Source: Hydromonas duriensis (lineage in GTDB: Bacteria > Pseudomonadota > Gammaproteobacteria > Burkholderiales > Burkholderiaceae). From it: a DNA stretch of 64,000 nucleotides. The stretch is taken from the NCBI RefSeq assembly GCF_004363775.1, contig NZ_SNZE01000009.1, positions 33,571 through 97,570 on the forward strand, written 5' to 3'. Of the stretch, positions 11,976-22,081 are shown piece after piece (the stretch's first letter is position 1; each line of letters opens with the position of its first letter). Below the pieces are notes generated by a model. That model worked only from the letters and a program-made list of their open reading frames with translations, ran no database searches and had not been told where the DNA came from. The position numbers and the translations under genes were made by a program.

Positions 11976-12560
11976 TTATTTTTTGGGTCTAAATGCTTTG
12001 ACAACGTGCTCATGCGTGTCCAAGTAAGGCCCGCCCATCAACTCGATGCAATAAGGTACAGCGGCAAAAATCCCATGTACCTTTATCTCACCAGTATCGT
12101 TTTTCACGCCCCCCAGTGTTTCCGCAATGGCCTTGGGTCGACCAGGCAAATTTAAAATCAATGATGTGCCGCGAATCACACCGACTTGGCGCGATAGGAT
12201 AGCAGTCGGCACATAATACAAGCTGATTTGACGCATTTGCTCGCCAAAACCAGGCATGACGCGATGCGCCACGGCTAAGGTCGCATCGGGCGTGACATCT
12301 CGCGGCGCTGGCCCTGTTCCACCCGTGGTTAAAACCAATGTGCATTGATGCTGGTCGCACATTTCAATCAATGTTTGTTCGATGAGCGCTTGCACATCTG
12401 GAATCAATTGTTCAACCCACTCAATCGGGTTTTTTAATGCGCGGGTGAGCCAATCCCGTAAAGCGGGTAAGCCTTCGTCTACATATACGCCAGAACTGGC
12501 GCGGTCTGAGGTGGAAATCAAGCCAATTTTGATGGGTTGTAACGTATTGATATTATTCAT
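11976..12560 (-). CDS. mog: Molybdopterin adenylyltransferase
   Basis: 194 residues. Mog adenylates molybdopterin to prepare it for molybdate insertion by MoeA. The start IGLISTSDRASSGVY and the signature TTGGTGPAPRDVTPDA are diagnostic. It lies 4 bases downstream of moeA on the minus strand, completing the order moaD-moaE-moeA-mog in transcription. The C-terminus includes the family segment VPYCIELMGGPYLDT. Confidence 0.95.
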   Translation of the reverse strand: MNNINTLQPIKIGLISTSDRASSGVYVDEGLPALRDWLTRALKNPIEWVEQLIPDVQALIEQTLIEMCDQHQCTLVLTTGGTGPAPRDVTPDATLAVAHRVMPGFGEQMRQISLYYVPTAILSRQVGVIRGTSLILNLPGRPKAIAETLGGVKNDTGEIKVHGIFAAVPYCIELMGGPYLDTHEHVVKAFRPKK

Positions 12561-12564
12561 ATGT

Positions 12565-13776
12565 TCACAAAGGATAAATCGTTAAAACATCACCTGCATT
12601 CACTGTGGTGTTGGGTGGAATCTCAATCAAAGCATTGGCGACGGCACACGCCGACAGCATGTGTGACCCTTGGTTGCTTAATTTTTCGACATGCAGCACA
12701 CCGTGCTCATCGCAGCGCATGACCCCACGCAAAAACTCCCTGCGCATCTCGGTTTTGTGTAAGCTGAAACTCGCTTGTGCTTTTAAATGCGCGGGTTGAG
12801 CCTTGTGCGTTGAAGTGCCACTTAATACGCGCAAAGCAGGTTCAACCAGCATTTTAAATGTGACAAAAGTGGCGACAGGGTTACCAGGCAACATCATGAC
12901 GGTGCTCATGCGCGTACTTGTTTGGATGCTGCCCCATGCGAAAGGCTTCCCTGGTTTAATCAACAGCTTCCATTGTTGCAACACACCAATCGCCTCAAGG
13001 CTGGCTTTTAAATGGTCTTCTTCACCGACCGAGACCCCGCCGCTGGTTAAAATCACATCCGTATTGTTGGCCGCATCGTGTAGTCGTTTCTCGGTCTCAT
13101 CGCGTTGGTCAGGTAAAATTTCGCCATCGACCACGTGGCAGCCCAATTGATGCAGCCATGCCAATAATTGATAACGATTGGCATCAAAAATAGCCCCTGC
13201 CGCCAATGCGTTGTTGTGTGGTTCTTGTAACTCATTACCGCTGGAAAACACAGTGACGCTAAGGGGCGCGTACACGGGCAATTCAGCGTAGCCTTGGCTG
13301 GCCGCCAAGCCAATGGCCGCAGGATTGAGGATTTGCCCTGCGGCTAATAATAAATCACCCGCTTGAATATCCTCGCCGCGACGGCGGATATGTTGACCAA
13401 GTTGAGGCTCGCATTTGAGCTGGTTGTGCTCAACTTGAGCAGATTCTTGGGGCACGACGGCGTTTGCGCCTGCAGGTAAAGGTGCGCCTGTAAAAATACG
13501 AATAGCTTGTCCACACAACAGTTCATGGGCGGATGCGTCATCGCCCGCAGCAATGCGCCCTGTCAGCTCAAAAGTATTGTTCGAGTGCGAGTGGCCAAGG
13601 TGTAAGGCATAGCCATCCATTGCGCTGTTATCAAAGACGGGGCTGTCGTATTGAGCCTTGATGTCATGCGCCAACACTCGACCTTGTGCTTGATGCAAAG
13701 GCGTGCTTTGAATGGATGGGCGACGCAATTCTAAGGTGGAGAGCAGTTGAGTTAAGGCGGTTTGGTAATCAAGCAT
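12565..13776 (-). CDS. moeA: Molybdopterin molybdenumtransferase
   Basis: 403-residue enzyme that inserts molybdate into adenylated molybdopterin. Recognisable blocks are DNSAMDGYAL near the N-terminus, FTGAPLPAGANAVVPQE, the MoCF motif TSGGVSVGEEDHL, KPGKPFAWG, and LPGNPVATFVTF. The C-terminal domain IV is present. It lies 12 bases downstream of moaE and 4 bases before mog, so it belongs to one minus-strand Moco transcript. Confidence 0.96.
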   Translation of the reverse strand: MLDYQTALTQLLSTLELRRPSIQSTPLHQAQGRVLAHDIKAQYDSPVFDNSAMDGYALHLGHSHSNNTFELTGRIAAGDDASAHELLCGQAIRIFTGAPLPAGANAVVPQESAQVEHNQLKCEPQLGQHIRRRGEDIQAGDLLLAAGQILNPAAIGLAASQGYAELPVYAPLSVTVFSSGNELQEPHNNALAAGAIFDANRYQLLAWLHQLGCHVVDGEILPDQRDETEKRLHDAANNTDVILTSGGVSVGEEDHLKASLEAIGVLQQWKLLIKPGKPFAWGSIQTSTRMSTVMMLPGNPVATFVTFKMLVEPALRVLSGTSTHKAQPAHLKAQASFSLHKTEMRREFLRGVMRCDEHGVLHVEKLSNQGSHMLSACAVANALIEIPPNTTVNAGDVLTIYPL

Positions 13777-13788
13777 GGTTGAAAAGTG

Positions 13789-14295
13789 TCAATCTCGGTG
13801 TGTGGTTGAAATGCTATTTTGCCACTTTTGTAAGGCTTGTGTGTCGTTGGCTTTGGCTTCAACCCAGTGTTGTTCACCGTTCGCTAAATGTTCACGCTTC
13901 CAAAAGGGGGCTTGCGTTTTTAAATAATCCATGATGAATTCTGCGGCCGCGAACGCGTCCTTGCGGTGACGCGAACAGATCAACACCAACACGATGACAT
14001 CTGTGGCGCGTAATTCGCCCACGCGGTGAATCACGCGCACGCCACTCAATGTCCAACGGTTGCTGGCTTCATCAATGATTCGAGCCATTTCGTTTTCGGT
14101 CACCTCTGGATAGTGCTCTAAAAACAAATAGTCCACGCGCTTGGCATCCTCTTCGTAGTCAAATTCACGCACCATGCCTTGAAAAGCCACCAAAGCACCC
14201 GCATCGTGGGCATATTGACGAAGTTCGCGCTCCTCTTCGCCTAAATCGAAAGCTTCGGTTTGAATGCGGATGTCACGCCAAAAAGCTGGAACCAT
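13789..14295 (-). CDS. moaE: Molybdopterin synthase catalytic subunit
   Basis: 168 residues from the ATG at 14295. MoaE converts precursor Z (cPMP) to molybdopterin using sulphur carried on MoaD. The core is visible: GALVAFQGMVREF, LEHYPEVTENEM, VGELRATDVIVLVLICSRHRKDAF and KTQAPFWKRE with its active-site lysines. The ATG has AGGTGG 5 bases ahead and sits one base after the moaD stop. An in-frame GTG at 14304 overlapping moaD would add three residues and has a worse ribosome site. Confidence 0.94.
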   Translation of the reverse strand: MVPAFWRDIRIQTEAFDLGEEERELRQYAHDAGALVAFQGMVREFDYEEDAKRVDYLFLEHYPEVTENEMARIIDEASNRWTLSGVRVIHRVGELRATDVIVLVLICSRHRKDAFAAAEFIMDYLKTQAPFWKREHLANGEQHWVEAKANDTQALQKWQNSISTTHRD

Positions 14296-14296
14296 A

Positions 14297-14545
14297 TCAG
14301 CCACCTGTTACGGGAGGTAAAATGCCAATGTCCGCACCATCGACGATGTCGGTTGTCGTGTGCGTGAGTTGACGATTGACTGCGATTTTAAAAATTTTAC
14401 TCGTTTGTAAAACAGAAGCCCAAGGCTCACCGCGCTGGCGCAGCAGTTGCAATAAATCATCTGTCGTACCGCCAGACCAAGGCACATCTTCTGTCGCGAC
14501 GTTAAGTTGGTCAGCCAGTTGTCCAAAGTATCGAATGTGTATCAT
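14297..14545 (-). CDS. moaD: Molybdopterin synthase sulphur-carrier subunit
   Basis: 82 residues with a beta-grasp ubiquitin-like fold. It ends in the Gly-Gly tail needed for thiocarboxylation (ILPPVTGG). I start at ATG 14545 (MIHIRYFGQLAD), where family similarity begins; the frame is open 16 codons further to 14593. It is the first gene of the minus-strand Moco operon and is divergent from moaC across 247 bases, in which I saw no recognisable Moco riboswitch or FNR site. Confidence 0.92.
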   Translation of the reverse strand: MIHIRYFGQLADQLNVATEDVPWSGGTTDDLLQLLRQRGEPWASVLQTSKIFKIAVNRQLTHTTTDIVDGADIGILPPVTGG

Positions 14546-14792
14546 GGTATCTGTTTTATAGTTGAGAGGGATCGTTAAGTGAGTGCGGTGCATGAGGGCA
14601 GTTATAATGTGACTTGATTGATTTTATAGCAGTATCACTGTTTTCCCATCCCCCAAAGTGATAATGGACGCATTTCTCTTCGCATGTTAATGTACAACGG
14701 CACATTTTATGCCATGAATTGTACGAAGTTGCACGAACCTCTCAGCAAGCACATCAAACCAATCAAACACATGGCAGACTGGATTAAAACTC

Positions 14793-15320
14793 ATGACTGA
14801 ACACATCAAACACCCAGACCCACGCATGGTCGACACTGATACTTTAACCCATTTTGACTCAATGGGGCAGGCGCATATGGTTGATGTTGGAGACAAGCAC
14901 AGCACTCACCGCATCGCGGTGGCGACAGGTGCTATCTATATGTCGGCGCGGGCATTTGAGCATTTGCAACCCAACGTCAATAAAAAAGGAGATGTCTTGG
15001 GCATTGCCCGTATTGCAGCGATAGGCGGCACGAAGCAAACTGCACAGCTTATCCCATTGTGTCATCCGTTGGCGTTGACGCGTGTCGCGGTTGAATTTGA
15101 GTTGGATGAAATCAACTTAAGTGTGCGCATCGAGGTGACGGCAGAAACCGTCGGACGGACGGGCGTTGAAATGGAAGCTTTGACGGGAGTGTCTGTTGGA
15201 TTGTTGACTATTTATGACATGCTTAAAGCAGTCGATAAAGGCATGCGCATCCAAGACATTCAGTTGCAAGCAAAAAGTGGAGGTCGAAGTGGAAAATGGG
15301 TTCGAGACAGCGCATCCTGA
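14793..15320 (+). CDS. moaC: Cyclic pyranopterin monophosphate synthase
   Basis: 175 residues. MoaC acts with MoaA to make cPMP from GTP, the first step of Moco synthesis. Diagnostic segments: [36 protein letters not shown], and [23 protein letters not shown]. moaA is not in the window. Its last 32 bases overlap the start of the nitrate-sensor kinase gene, linking Moco synthesis and nitrate sensing in one transcript. Confidence 0.96.
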   Translation: MTEHIKHPDPRMVDTDTLTHFDSMGQAHMVDVGDKHSTHRIAVATGAIYMSARAFEHLQPNVNKKGDVLGIARIAAIGGTKQTAQLIPLCHPLALTRVAVEFELDEINLSVRIEVTAETVGRTGVEMEALTGVSVGLLTIYDMLKAVDKGMRIQDIQLQAKSGGRSGKWVRDSAS

Positions 15321-17229
15321 GACTTTTCAATCGGTTGCCCGTTCAAAAAGTTTGTCAACTCGGCTATTGATATCGGTTGTTGTTTGGCTGATTTGCGCCA
15401 TCGTTTTTACGGGCTATACTTTGCTATTGTCTTGGGAGCTTGAAAACGGCGGCATGGCGATTAACAACGCAGGCAGCTTACGCAAACGCACCTTTCAAAT
15501 TGCACTTTTATACAATCAAGCCCCCGATTCTTTTGAGCTTCAGAACGAGCAACGTGAGTTTGAGGCGGTACTCGATGGCCTATCTACTTTTGGGCAAGGT
15601 AAGCAGCTCTTACCCAACAATCACACGGTCAGCCAGCAAGTCACTTACCTTAAGCAACAGTGGCAGCAAGTCATTTTACCTTGGTATGCGCAGCTACGGG
15701 TTGAGGGGCAAACGGTCAATTTGAACAATCGCCAACCATTAGACGCATTTGCCAACGACTTAAATACGCTGGTGAAAATGATTGAAAATGACAATACCGT
15801 CAGCATTCAACTTTTGCGCCTGTTTCAAAAACTACTATTGGCAATGACCGTTGTCACGGCGGTGACAGGCATTTATCTGTTATTTCGTTTGGTCATTCAT
15901 CCACTCGACACTTTGCGTGGTGGGATTCAGCGTTTAAGTGATGGTGATTTAAACTCAAGGGTCGTCATTCATACTCAAGATGAGTTTGGTGTCGTATCCA
16001 AAGGCTTTAACCAAATGGCAGGGCGTTTACAAGACTTGTACAACAACCTAGAACGAAAAGTCAGCCAAAAAACCCAAGCATTGGCGCAAAAAAATCAAGA
16101 AACAAGCGACTTGTACGAAATGACCGCCTTTTTGCATCAGTCCCAAACGGCCGACGAAATGAATCGAGGTTTCATTGAACGCATGTTGAAGCTCACGGGC
16201 GCAAGCGCAGGCAGTATAAGGTTATTAGATGCCACACGGCGCAAACTAGACTATGTCGCACACGAGGGCTTACCCCCCAGCATGATTAACAGTACAACGT
16301 GCACATCGTTGGATGCTTGCTATTGTGGTGAAGTGGCAAAACAATCGATTTTAAACACACAACCTGAAGCACAACACATTGATTTAATCCCGCTCAAGTT
16401 TGAATGCTCATGTTTGGGTTTTGTCGATTTACTGGTGTTTCCGATTCACTTTCGCACCCAAAAACTGGGCGTGCTTGCTTTGTATTTTAACAGCGCGAGC
16501 ACGGTTGACAACAACCAGAAACGTTTAATTCACGCGCTGTGCGACCAAGTGGGCGTGGCGATTGAAAACCAACGATTAATTGCGCGAGACCGACAGTTCG
16601 CCGTATCTGAAGAGCGCAACTTAATTGCCCAAGGTCTACACGACTCCATTGCACAATCATTATCATTTTTAAATCTACAAGTTCAAATGCTTGAAGCCGC
16701 CATGCAAAAAGAAGCATGGTTAGAGGCCAAAGAAAATTTAAGTTTTATCAAAAATGGCGTGCAAGAATCTTACGACGATGTACGCGAGTTGCTACTGAAC
16801 TTCCGTACCCGACTGTCGAAGCAAGACTTCACAGAAGCCGTGCAAACACTACTCAATCGGTTTGAACAACAAGTCAGCGTTCAAGCACATCTCACCCTCA
16901 TAGGCGACGGCTCACCGCTTTCACCACAGCAGCAATTGCAAGTCGTCTTTATTTTGCAAGAAGCCCTGTCAAATGTGCGAAAGCATGCGCAAGCGCAACA
17001 TGTGCATGTGACGATAGACAATCAAGATGACTTTCTCATGACCATCGTTGATGACGGGCAGGGATTTGACGCAGAAAAAATTAAAACCAAGCGCACACAG
17101 CATGTTGGCACCGCCATTATGCAAGAACGGGCTCATTTGATTCACGCGCAAGTCACGCTTGAATCCAAAATTGGGCAAGGCACACGGGTGAAACTGATTT
17201 TGCCCAAAATAGAAAGAGTCTTATCATGA
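15289..17229 (+). CDS. narX: NarX-type nitrate/nitrite sensor histidine kinase
   Basis: 646-residue inner-membrane sensor kinase. TM1 is at about 24-48, followed by a periplasmic P-box-like segment [18 protein letters not shown] (57-74) resembling the nitrate-binding stretch of NarX. TM2 is at about 182-202, then a HAMP domain, a short coiled coil and a cysteine-containing GAF region (C338, C344, C346, C373, C375). The kinase has HisKA_3 with phospho-acceptor H451 ([12 protein letters not shown]) and an HATPase domain ([19 protein letters not shown]). The GTG at 15289 is chosen because GGAGG sits 5 bases ahead, inside moaC. It overlaps narL by 4 bases. Nitrate as ligand is inferred from homology. 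Confidence 0.88.
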   Translation: MENGFETAHPETFQSVARSKSLSTRLLISVVVWLICAIVFTGYTLLLSWELENGGMAINNAGSLRKRTFQIALLYNQAPDSFELQNEQREFEAVLDGLSTFGQGKQLLPNNHTVSQQVTYLKQQWQQVILPWYAQLRVEGQTVNLNNRQPLDAFANDLNTLVKMIENDNTVSIQLLRLFQKLLLAMTVVTAVTGIYLLFRLVIHPLDTLRGGIQRLSDGDLNSRVVIHTQDEFGVVSKGFNQMAGRLQDLYNNLERKVSQKTQALAQKNQETSDLYEMTAFLHQSQTADEMNRGFIERMLKLTGASAGSIRLLDATRRKLDYVAHEGLPPSMINSTTCTSLDACYCGEVAKQSILNTQPEAQHIDLIPLKFECSCLGFVDLLVFPIHFRTQKLGVLALYFNSASTVDNNQKRLIHALCDQVGVAIENQRLIARDRQFAVSEERNLIAQGLHDSIAQSLSFLNLQVQMLEAAMQKEAWLEAKENLSFIKNGVQESYDDVRELLLNFRTRLSKQDFTEAVQTLLNRFEQQVSVQAHLTLIGDGSPLSPQQQLQVVFILQEALSNVRKHAQAQHVHVTIDNQDDFLMTIVDDGQGFDAEKIKTKRTQHVGTAIMQERAHLIHAQVTLESKIGQGTRVKLILPKIERVLS

Positions 17230-17879
17230 GTGATGCAACAATTAAACTACTACTGATTGATGACCATGCCTTATTCCGCAGTGGTCTACGAAGTTTACTA
17301 CAGCGTCAAGATGATTTTGAAATCGTCGGTGAAGCTGCAGATGGACTAGAAGGCGTTAAATTAGCGGCTCAGCTTAAACCAGACGTTATCTTGCTGGACT
17401 TAGACATGCCCGTCATGCACGGTAAAGACGCTCTCGCACAAATTTTATCCGCCCAACCCGACATGGCGGTGCTGATGCTCACCGTCTCAGAAGATGGCAC
17501 TGATTTGACCGAGTGTATGCGCACGGGCGCGCGAGGTTACTTGCTAAAAAATATCAATATCGACTTTTTATTAGACTCCATACGCAGAACCGTAGATGGT
17601 GACTCCGTACTTTCCCCTGAAATGACCACCAAACTGGTCGCACGCTTACGCTCTACAGACACACCCACAACAACGGCAAAAGTAGACAGTCTCACGCCAC
17701 GTGAACGAGAAACATTGATTTGGCTGGCACGAGGCGTGAGCAATAAACACATCGCTCGCGCTTTAGATGTGGCCGAAAGTACCGTAAAAGTGCATGTGCA
17801 AAACATCCTACGAAAACTCGAATTAAGCAGTCGTGTACAAGCCGCTGTTTACGCGGTTGAGCATGGTTTGGATAAATAA
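17226..17879 (+). CDS. narL: NarL-type response regulator
   Basis: 217 residues: a receiver domain with acidic pocket D12-D13 and phospho-acceptor D58 (VILLDLDMP), then a LuxR/NarL helix-turn-helix (LTPRERETLIWLARGVSNKHIARALDVAESTVKVHVQNILRK region, about 155-200). It is partner to the kinase just upstream by its 4-base overlap. NarL-class regulators control nitrate reductase and other anaerobic genes. No target operon is in view. A terminator follows 33 bases after the stop. Confidence 0.9.
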   Translation: MSDATIKLLLIDDHALFRSGLRSLLQRQDDFEIVGEAADGLEGVKLAAQLKPDVILLDLDMPVMHGKDALAQILSAQPDMAVLMLTVSEDGTDLTECMRTGARGYLLKNINIDFLLDSIRRTVDGDSVLSPEMTTKLVARLRSTDTPTTTAKVDSLTPRERETLIWLARGVSNKHIARALDVAESTVKVHVQNILRKLELSSRVQAAVYAVEHGLDK

Positions 17880-17912
17880 ACGCTTGTCGATGAACGCTTG
17901 AATCTAAGAAAA

Positions 17913-17941
17913 AAGTCGGCTTGAGCGAGCCGACTTCTTTT
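17913..17941. terminator. Bidirectional intrinsic terminator between narL and nrdA
   Basis: AAGTCGGCT (17913-17921) pairs with AGCCGACTT (17928-17936). T-rich sequence follows on the plus strand and an A run precedes the stem, so it can serve both narL and the convergent nrdA. Confidence 0.85.
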
Positions 17942-17962
17942 TAAACGACGTTAATTACAAAA

Positions 17963-20308
17963 TCAAGAACCACAGCTGATACAGCCTTCTTCCATTGTAC
18001 AGACAGCGCCTTCAACAATCTCTTCTTCCTTGGCTGGTTTTTTGTCTGAGACAGCACCGACAGTGAACTGCACGGCTTGGCTGGCGGCTTTGGCGCGCAG
18101 GTAGTAGATGCCTGTTTTAAGACCCTTTTGCCATGTGTAAAAATGCATCGAGGACAATTTTGCGATGGTCGGTTGCGCCATGAATAGGTTCATAGACTGC
18201 GATTGACAGATGAACGCGCCTCGAGCCGCCGCCATGTCGATGAGGGTTTTTTGTTTAATTTCCCACACGGTTTTGTACAGGGCTTTGAGTGATTCTGGAA
18301 TGCGGTCAATGCCTTGTACAGAGCCATTGGCACGGATGAGCTCGTTGCGCATCTCGTCATCCCATAAGCCCAGCTTGACGAGGTCAATCAGCAGGTGTTT
18401 GTTGACGATGATAAATTCACCGCTCAACACGCGGCGAGTGTAAATATTGCTGGTGTATGGCTCAAAACATTCGTTGTTACCCAGAATTTGTGAGGTTGAA
18501 GCCGTCGGCATCGGTGCGAGTAACAGTGAGTTGCGCGCGCCGTATTGGGCCAAGTTTTGACGCAATTGAGCCCAATCCCACGTATTCGACGGCGTATGTC
18601 CCCACATGTCGCATTGCAAAATCCCCTTGGATAATGGCGAACCCGCGTAGCTGTCATAAGGGTCGTGTTCTTTGGCCAAGTCAATGGATGCGCTCATGGC
18701 GGCGTAATACATGGTTTCAAAAATACGCTGGTTGAGGGTTTGCGCCACATCAGAATCGAACGGCAAACGCAGCTTAATGAAGGTGTCGGCCAGTCCTTGT
18801 ACACCGAGGCCAATGGGGCGGTGGCGCATGTTTGAATGGCGCGCTTCAGGCACGGGGTACAAATTGCGGTCAATGATTTTATTCAGGTTTTTGGTGGCGT
18901 GATACGTCACATCATACAATTTTTGATGGTTGAATTGATTGTCCTCAACGAACTTTGGGAGGGCAATTGAGGCCAAGTTGCACACGGCAATTTCGTCGGG
19001 TGACGTGTATTGGATGATTTCAGTGCATAGATTGCTGCTTTTGATTGTGCCCAAATGCTGTTGGTTGCTCTTGCGGTTGGCATGGTCTTTGTACAACAGG
19101 TATGGCGTGCCTGTCTCAATTTGAGATTCTAAAATCGCGAACCACAATTCTTGCGCACGAATCACGCGGCGTGCCTTACCTTCAGACTCATATCGCGTGT
19201 ACAACGCTGCAAAAGCCTCGCCCCAGCATTCGTCCAATCCTGGGCATTCGTGCGGGCAAAACAAGCTCCATTCGCCGTCCGCTTGTACCCGTTGCATGAA
19301 TAAATCATTAATCCACATGGCGTAAAACAAGTCGCGCGCGCGCAATTCTTCTGCACCATGATTTTTTTTCAATTGCAAAAAGTCAAATACATCGGCGTGC
19401 CAAGGTTCGAGATAAACCGCAAACGCGCCTTTGCGCTTGCCACCGCCTTGGTCGATGTAGCGCGCGGTGTCATTAAACACTTTGAGCATGGGTACAATGC
19501 CGTTGCTTGTGCCGTGCGTGCCAGCAATCGTACTGCCCTTGGCGCGGACTTTGTGAATGGATAAACCAATGCCACCCGCATTTTTTGAAATGAGTGCGGT
19601 TTGTTTTAAGGTGTTATAAATGCCTTCAACCGAATCATCTTGCATGGTCAGCAAAAAACACGAACTCATTTGTGGATGCGGCGTGCCCGAATTAAACAAG
19701 GTTGGCGTGGCGTGAGTAAACCAGCCTTCAGACATCAGGTGATAAGTTTCGATGGCGGCATTGATGTCGTCGCCATGAATACCAAGCGCGACGCGCATAT
19801 ACATGTGTTGTGGGCGTTCAATGATGTCGCCGTTGATGCGCAGTAAATAACTGTGTTCTAAGGTTTTAAAACCAAAATAATCAGAGTTAAAGTCGCGCTC
19901 GTATACTACAGTGGAGTCAAGCAATGCGGCGTGCTGTTTGACCGTTGCGAGCAGCTCATCCGTGATAATTGGCGAATGTTTTTTTGTATGGGCATCCGTG
20001 TTGTCATGCAGCTTTTGCATGGTTTCTGAAAATGATGCCGACGTGTTTTTATGCAAACGACTAATCGCTAACCGTGCCGCCAATAGTGCGAAATCAGGAT
20101 GTTGCGTGGCCATACTGGCCGCCGTTTCAGCCGCCAGATTATCCAGCTCCGTGGTGGACACGCCATCGTACAAGCCCATGATGACTTTTTTAGCCACTTC
20201 AATCGGTTCAACCATGGGGTGCAGGTTGTCAGACAGTTTGCTGATACGGGCGGTGATTTTATTGAGTTGAACGGTCTCTTGTTGACCGCTGCGTTTGGTA
20301 ACGAACAT
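17963..20308 (-). CDS. nrdA: Class Ia ribonucleoside-diphosphate reductase, alpha subunit
   Basis: 781 residues from the ATG at 20308, which has AGGAG 5 bases ahead; the frame is open to 20374 but that extension is not family-like. The N-terminal about 90 residues are an ATP-cone regulatory domain ([21 protein letters not shown]). The catalytic barrel has [33 protein letters not shown] text ([11 protein letters not shown]) and [11 protein letters not shown] with the active-site Cys. The C-terminus ends GCISCGS, the CxxC pair that takes electrons from thioredoxin or glutaredoxin. It is B12-independent and oxygen-dependent. It lies 153 bases downstream of nrdB and shares its riboswitch. Confidence 0.96.
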   Translation of the reverse strand: MFVTKRSGQQETVQLNKITARISKLSDNLHPMVEPIEVAKKVIMGLYDGVSTTELDNLAAETAASMATQHPDFALLAARLAISRLHKNTSASFSETMQKLHDNTDAHTKKHSPIITDELLATVKQHAALLDSTVVYERDFNSDYFGFKTLEHSYLLRINGDIIERPQHMYMRVALGIHGDDINAAIETYHLMSEGWFTHATPTLFNSGTPHPQMSSCFLLTMQDDSVEGIYNTLKQTALISKNAGGIGLSIHKVRAKGSTIAGTHGTSNGIVPMLKVFNDTARYIDQGGGKRKGAFAVYLEPWHADVFDFLQLKKNHGAEELRARDLFYAMWINDLFMQRVQADGEWSLFCPHECPGLDECWGEAFAALYTRYESEGKARRVIRAQELWFAILESQIETGTPYLLYKDHANRKSNQQHLGTIKSSNLCTEIIQYTSPDEIAVCNLASIALPKFVEDNQFNHQKLYDVTYHATKNLNKIIDRNLYPVPEARHSNMRHRPIGLGVQGLADTFIKLRLPFDSDVAQTLNQRIFETMYYAAMSASIDLAKEHDPYDSYAGSPLSKGILQCDMWGHTPSNTWDWAQLRQNLAQYGARNSLLLAPMPTASTSQILGNNECFEPYTSNIYTRRVLSGEFIIVNKHLLIDLVKLGLWDDEMRNELIRANGSVQGIDRIPESLKALYKTVWEIKQKTLIDMAAARGAFICQSQSMNLFMAQPTIAKLSSMHFYTWQKGLKTGIYYLRAKAASQAVQFTVGAVSDKKPAKEEEIVEGAVCTMEEGCISCGS

Positions 20309-20461
20309 GGGGGCTCCTAAATATGAATGTGCGGTTATGAATCTCAGGTGGTGACGGCAACAAGGGCGCACCACCTCGATTTAGCGAGTGGACGAGAGGC
20401 GATGAAAACAGTGGGTTTGTCGTTTGTAAGCTTTAAAAAGACTCAAAAAACTTAAAAAGAC

Positions 20462-21478
20462 TTAAAAATCTTCTTCCAATGAGAAAATTTGGTCGTTCTT
20501 ATTGCCCAAAACCCCCGCTTTTTGATAATCGCCCACCCGTTTTTCAAAGAAGTTTGTTTTACCTTCGAGAGAAATCATCTCCATGAAATCAAACGGATTC
20601 TTGGTGTTGAACAGCTTGGCGTAGCCCAACGCGGCGAGCCAGTGGTCGGCCACAAACTCAATGTATTGGCTCATCAACTCAGCGTTCATGCCAATCAGAC
20701 TGACAGGCAACGCCTCGCAGACGAAGTTTTTTTCAATTTTGACGGCATCTGAAATAATCGCGTGGATGGTTTCGGTTGATAAACGTTGCTTGAGCATGTG
20801 ATACAAGGAGCAAGCAAATTGGCAGTGCAAAGCCTCATCGCGGCTAATCAATTCGTTGCTGAATGTTAAGCCTGGCATCAAGCCGCGTTTTTTCAACCAA
20901 AATAAGGCGCAAAAACTGCCGCTAAAGAAAATGCCCTCAACCGCTGCAAATGCAACCAATCGTTCAGCAAAATTCCCTTGTTCAATCCAGCGCAAAGCCC
21001 AATTGGCTTTTTCTTTAACCGCAGGAATGGTTTCAATGGCGTTGAACAAAAAGTCTTTTTCGTCTTGCTTTTGGATATATGTGTCGATGAGCAAGGCGTA
21101 TGTTTCTGAGTGAATATTTTCCATTGCCACTTGAAACCCATAAAAACAACGCGCTTCGGGCACTTGTACTTCCTGCATGAAGTTAACCGCCAAATTCTCA
21201 TTGACGATGCCATCAGATGCGGCGAAAAAAGCCAATACATGGCTGATAAAGTGCCGCTCACCCGAAGACAAAGACCACCAGTCTGCTAAATCGCTTTCTA
21301 AATCAATCTCTTGCGCCGTCCAAAAGCTCGCTTTGTGTTGCTTATATTGTTGCCATAAATCAGGATGTTGTATGGGCAAAAGCACGAAGCGATGCGGGTT
21401 GTGCGCCAAAATAGGCTCAACCGAAGGGTCAAAAGTGTCGCTGAAAAAAGATGGCTGTTCAATGGTGTAATTAGTCAT
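20462..21478 (-). CDS. nrdB: Class Ia ribonucleoside-diphosphate reductase, beta subunit
   Basis: 338-residue diiron-tyrosyl radical subunit. Iron ligands and radical site are readable: E120 and H123 with radical Y127 in [18 protein letters not shown], then [10 protein letters not shown] and [11 protein letters not shown] for the second helix pair. It ends with SLEEDF, the tail that docks into NrdA. The radical-site text is closer to eukaryotic R2 than to E. coli NrdB. It is transcribed before nrdA, the reverse of the common order. A cobalamin riboswitch lies in its leader. Confidence 0.96.
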   Translation of the reverse strand: MTNYTIEQPSFFSDTFDPSVEPILAHNPHRFVLLPIQHPDLWQQYKQHKASFWTAQEIDLESDLADWWSLSSGERHFISHVLAFFAASDGIVNENLAVNFMQEVQVPEARCFYGFQVAMENIHSETYALLIDTYIQKQDEKDFLFNAIETIPAVKEKANWALRWIEQGNFAERLVAFAAVEGIFFSGSFCALFWLKKRGLMPGLTFSNELISRDEALHCQFACSLYHMLKQRLSTETIHAIISDAVKIEKNFVCEALPVSLIGMNAELMSQYIEFVADHWLAALGYAKLFNTKNPFDFMEMISLEGKTNFFEKRVGDYQKAGVLGNKNDQIFSLEEDF

Positions 21479-21570
21479 GGTAAACCCCTGTTAAAGGTGT
21501 TCCGAAATTCACCAAAGATGCGCAAGTAATGCAAGATATCCGCTCAAAATCACCGTAGCGGAATGGGGGC

Positions 21571-21605
21571 ATGTGCACGCCTTTGGTACGAAGGCTTGCA
21601 CACAT
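21571..21605 (-). promoter_or_regulatory. Hairpin downstream of the B12 aptamer, candidate expression platform
   Basis: On the minus strand GTGCAAGCCTT pairs with AAGGCGTGCAC, leaving one A-G mismatch, directly after the aptamer. It has no T run, so it is not a standard terminator. The C run after it (21565-21569) could pair with the GGGG of the nrdB ribosome-site region (21485-21488), which would suit control of translation. This is a structural guess. Confidence 0.45.
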
Positions 21606-21729
21606 AATCATTTGACAGGTATCTGACTTGGGTCGGACAGCATACAGTGCTGAAAACCGACTTTACAGTTGCGCCACAGTCCATGAATTTCACATGGTTC
21701 CCTGAGTTTTTTGTTTAACCATTTGATTT
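21606..21729 (-). promoter_or_regulatory. Cobalamin (AdoCbl) riboswitch upstream of nrdB-nrdA
   Basis: Read on the minus strand, the leader shows the B12 aptamer core in order: GGTT, CAGGGAA, a CCATG/CATGG stem, CTGTGGCGCAACTGTAA, a GTCGG...CCGAC stem with inner CAGCA/TGCTG, and the B12 box AAGTCAGATACCTG. AATCA at the 5' end pairs with TGATT at the 3' end as P1. This occupies about 124 bases of the 603-base gap before nrdB. High B12 is expected to lower expression of this B12-independent reductase. The identification is from consensus by eye. Confidence 0.88.
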
Positions 21730-21984
21730 TAAATGTCATTAAATTCAAATGGTGTTGTAAAAAAAGAAAATGATGTCAGTGTGTTGGGTGTCATGATAAC
21801 AAAAAAAGCACAGGTAGAAAGTGCCAAATCCATTCTATTTTTGATTTCAGTTCGTCATCAGTTGGTCGTTATTTAGGAGTTAAATCTGCTAAATAGGATG
21901 TAAAAAAATCGGTAAGCACATGATTCATACATGAATTTTTATCTAAAAAATGTCAAATCATTAAAATATTGACTTGTTTGAACG

Positions 21985-22017
21985 AAAAAAATGCCAACAT
22001 GGCGTTGGCATTTTTTC
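21985..22017 (-). terminator. Intrinsic terminator after transaldolase
   Basis: TGCCAAC (21992-21998) pairs with GTTGGCA (22004-22010), flanked by A and T runs so that it works on both strands. It lies 65 bases beyond the tal stop. The remaining AT-rich sequence from 21730 to 21984 shows no gene; it probably holds the nrdB promoter. Confidence 0.85.
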
Positions 22018-22081
22018 GATAAAAATACGACATTCACTCAAACCATTCATCAAAATTTAGAGTGATGCGTCGCTCGTTCGT

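Noticed and set aside
14546..14792. Moco riboswitch or FNR site in the moaD-moaC gap
   Set aside because: No match to the Moco aptamer core and no TTGAT-N4-ATCAA site was seen.
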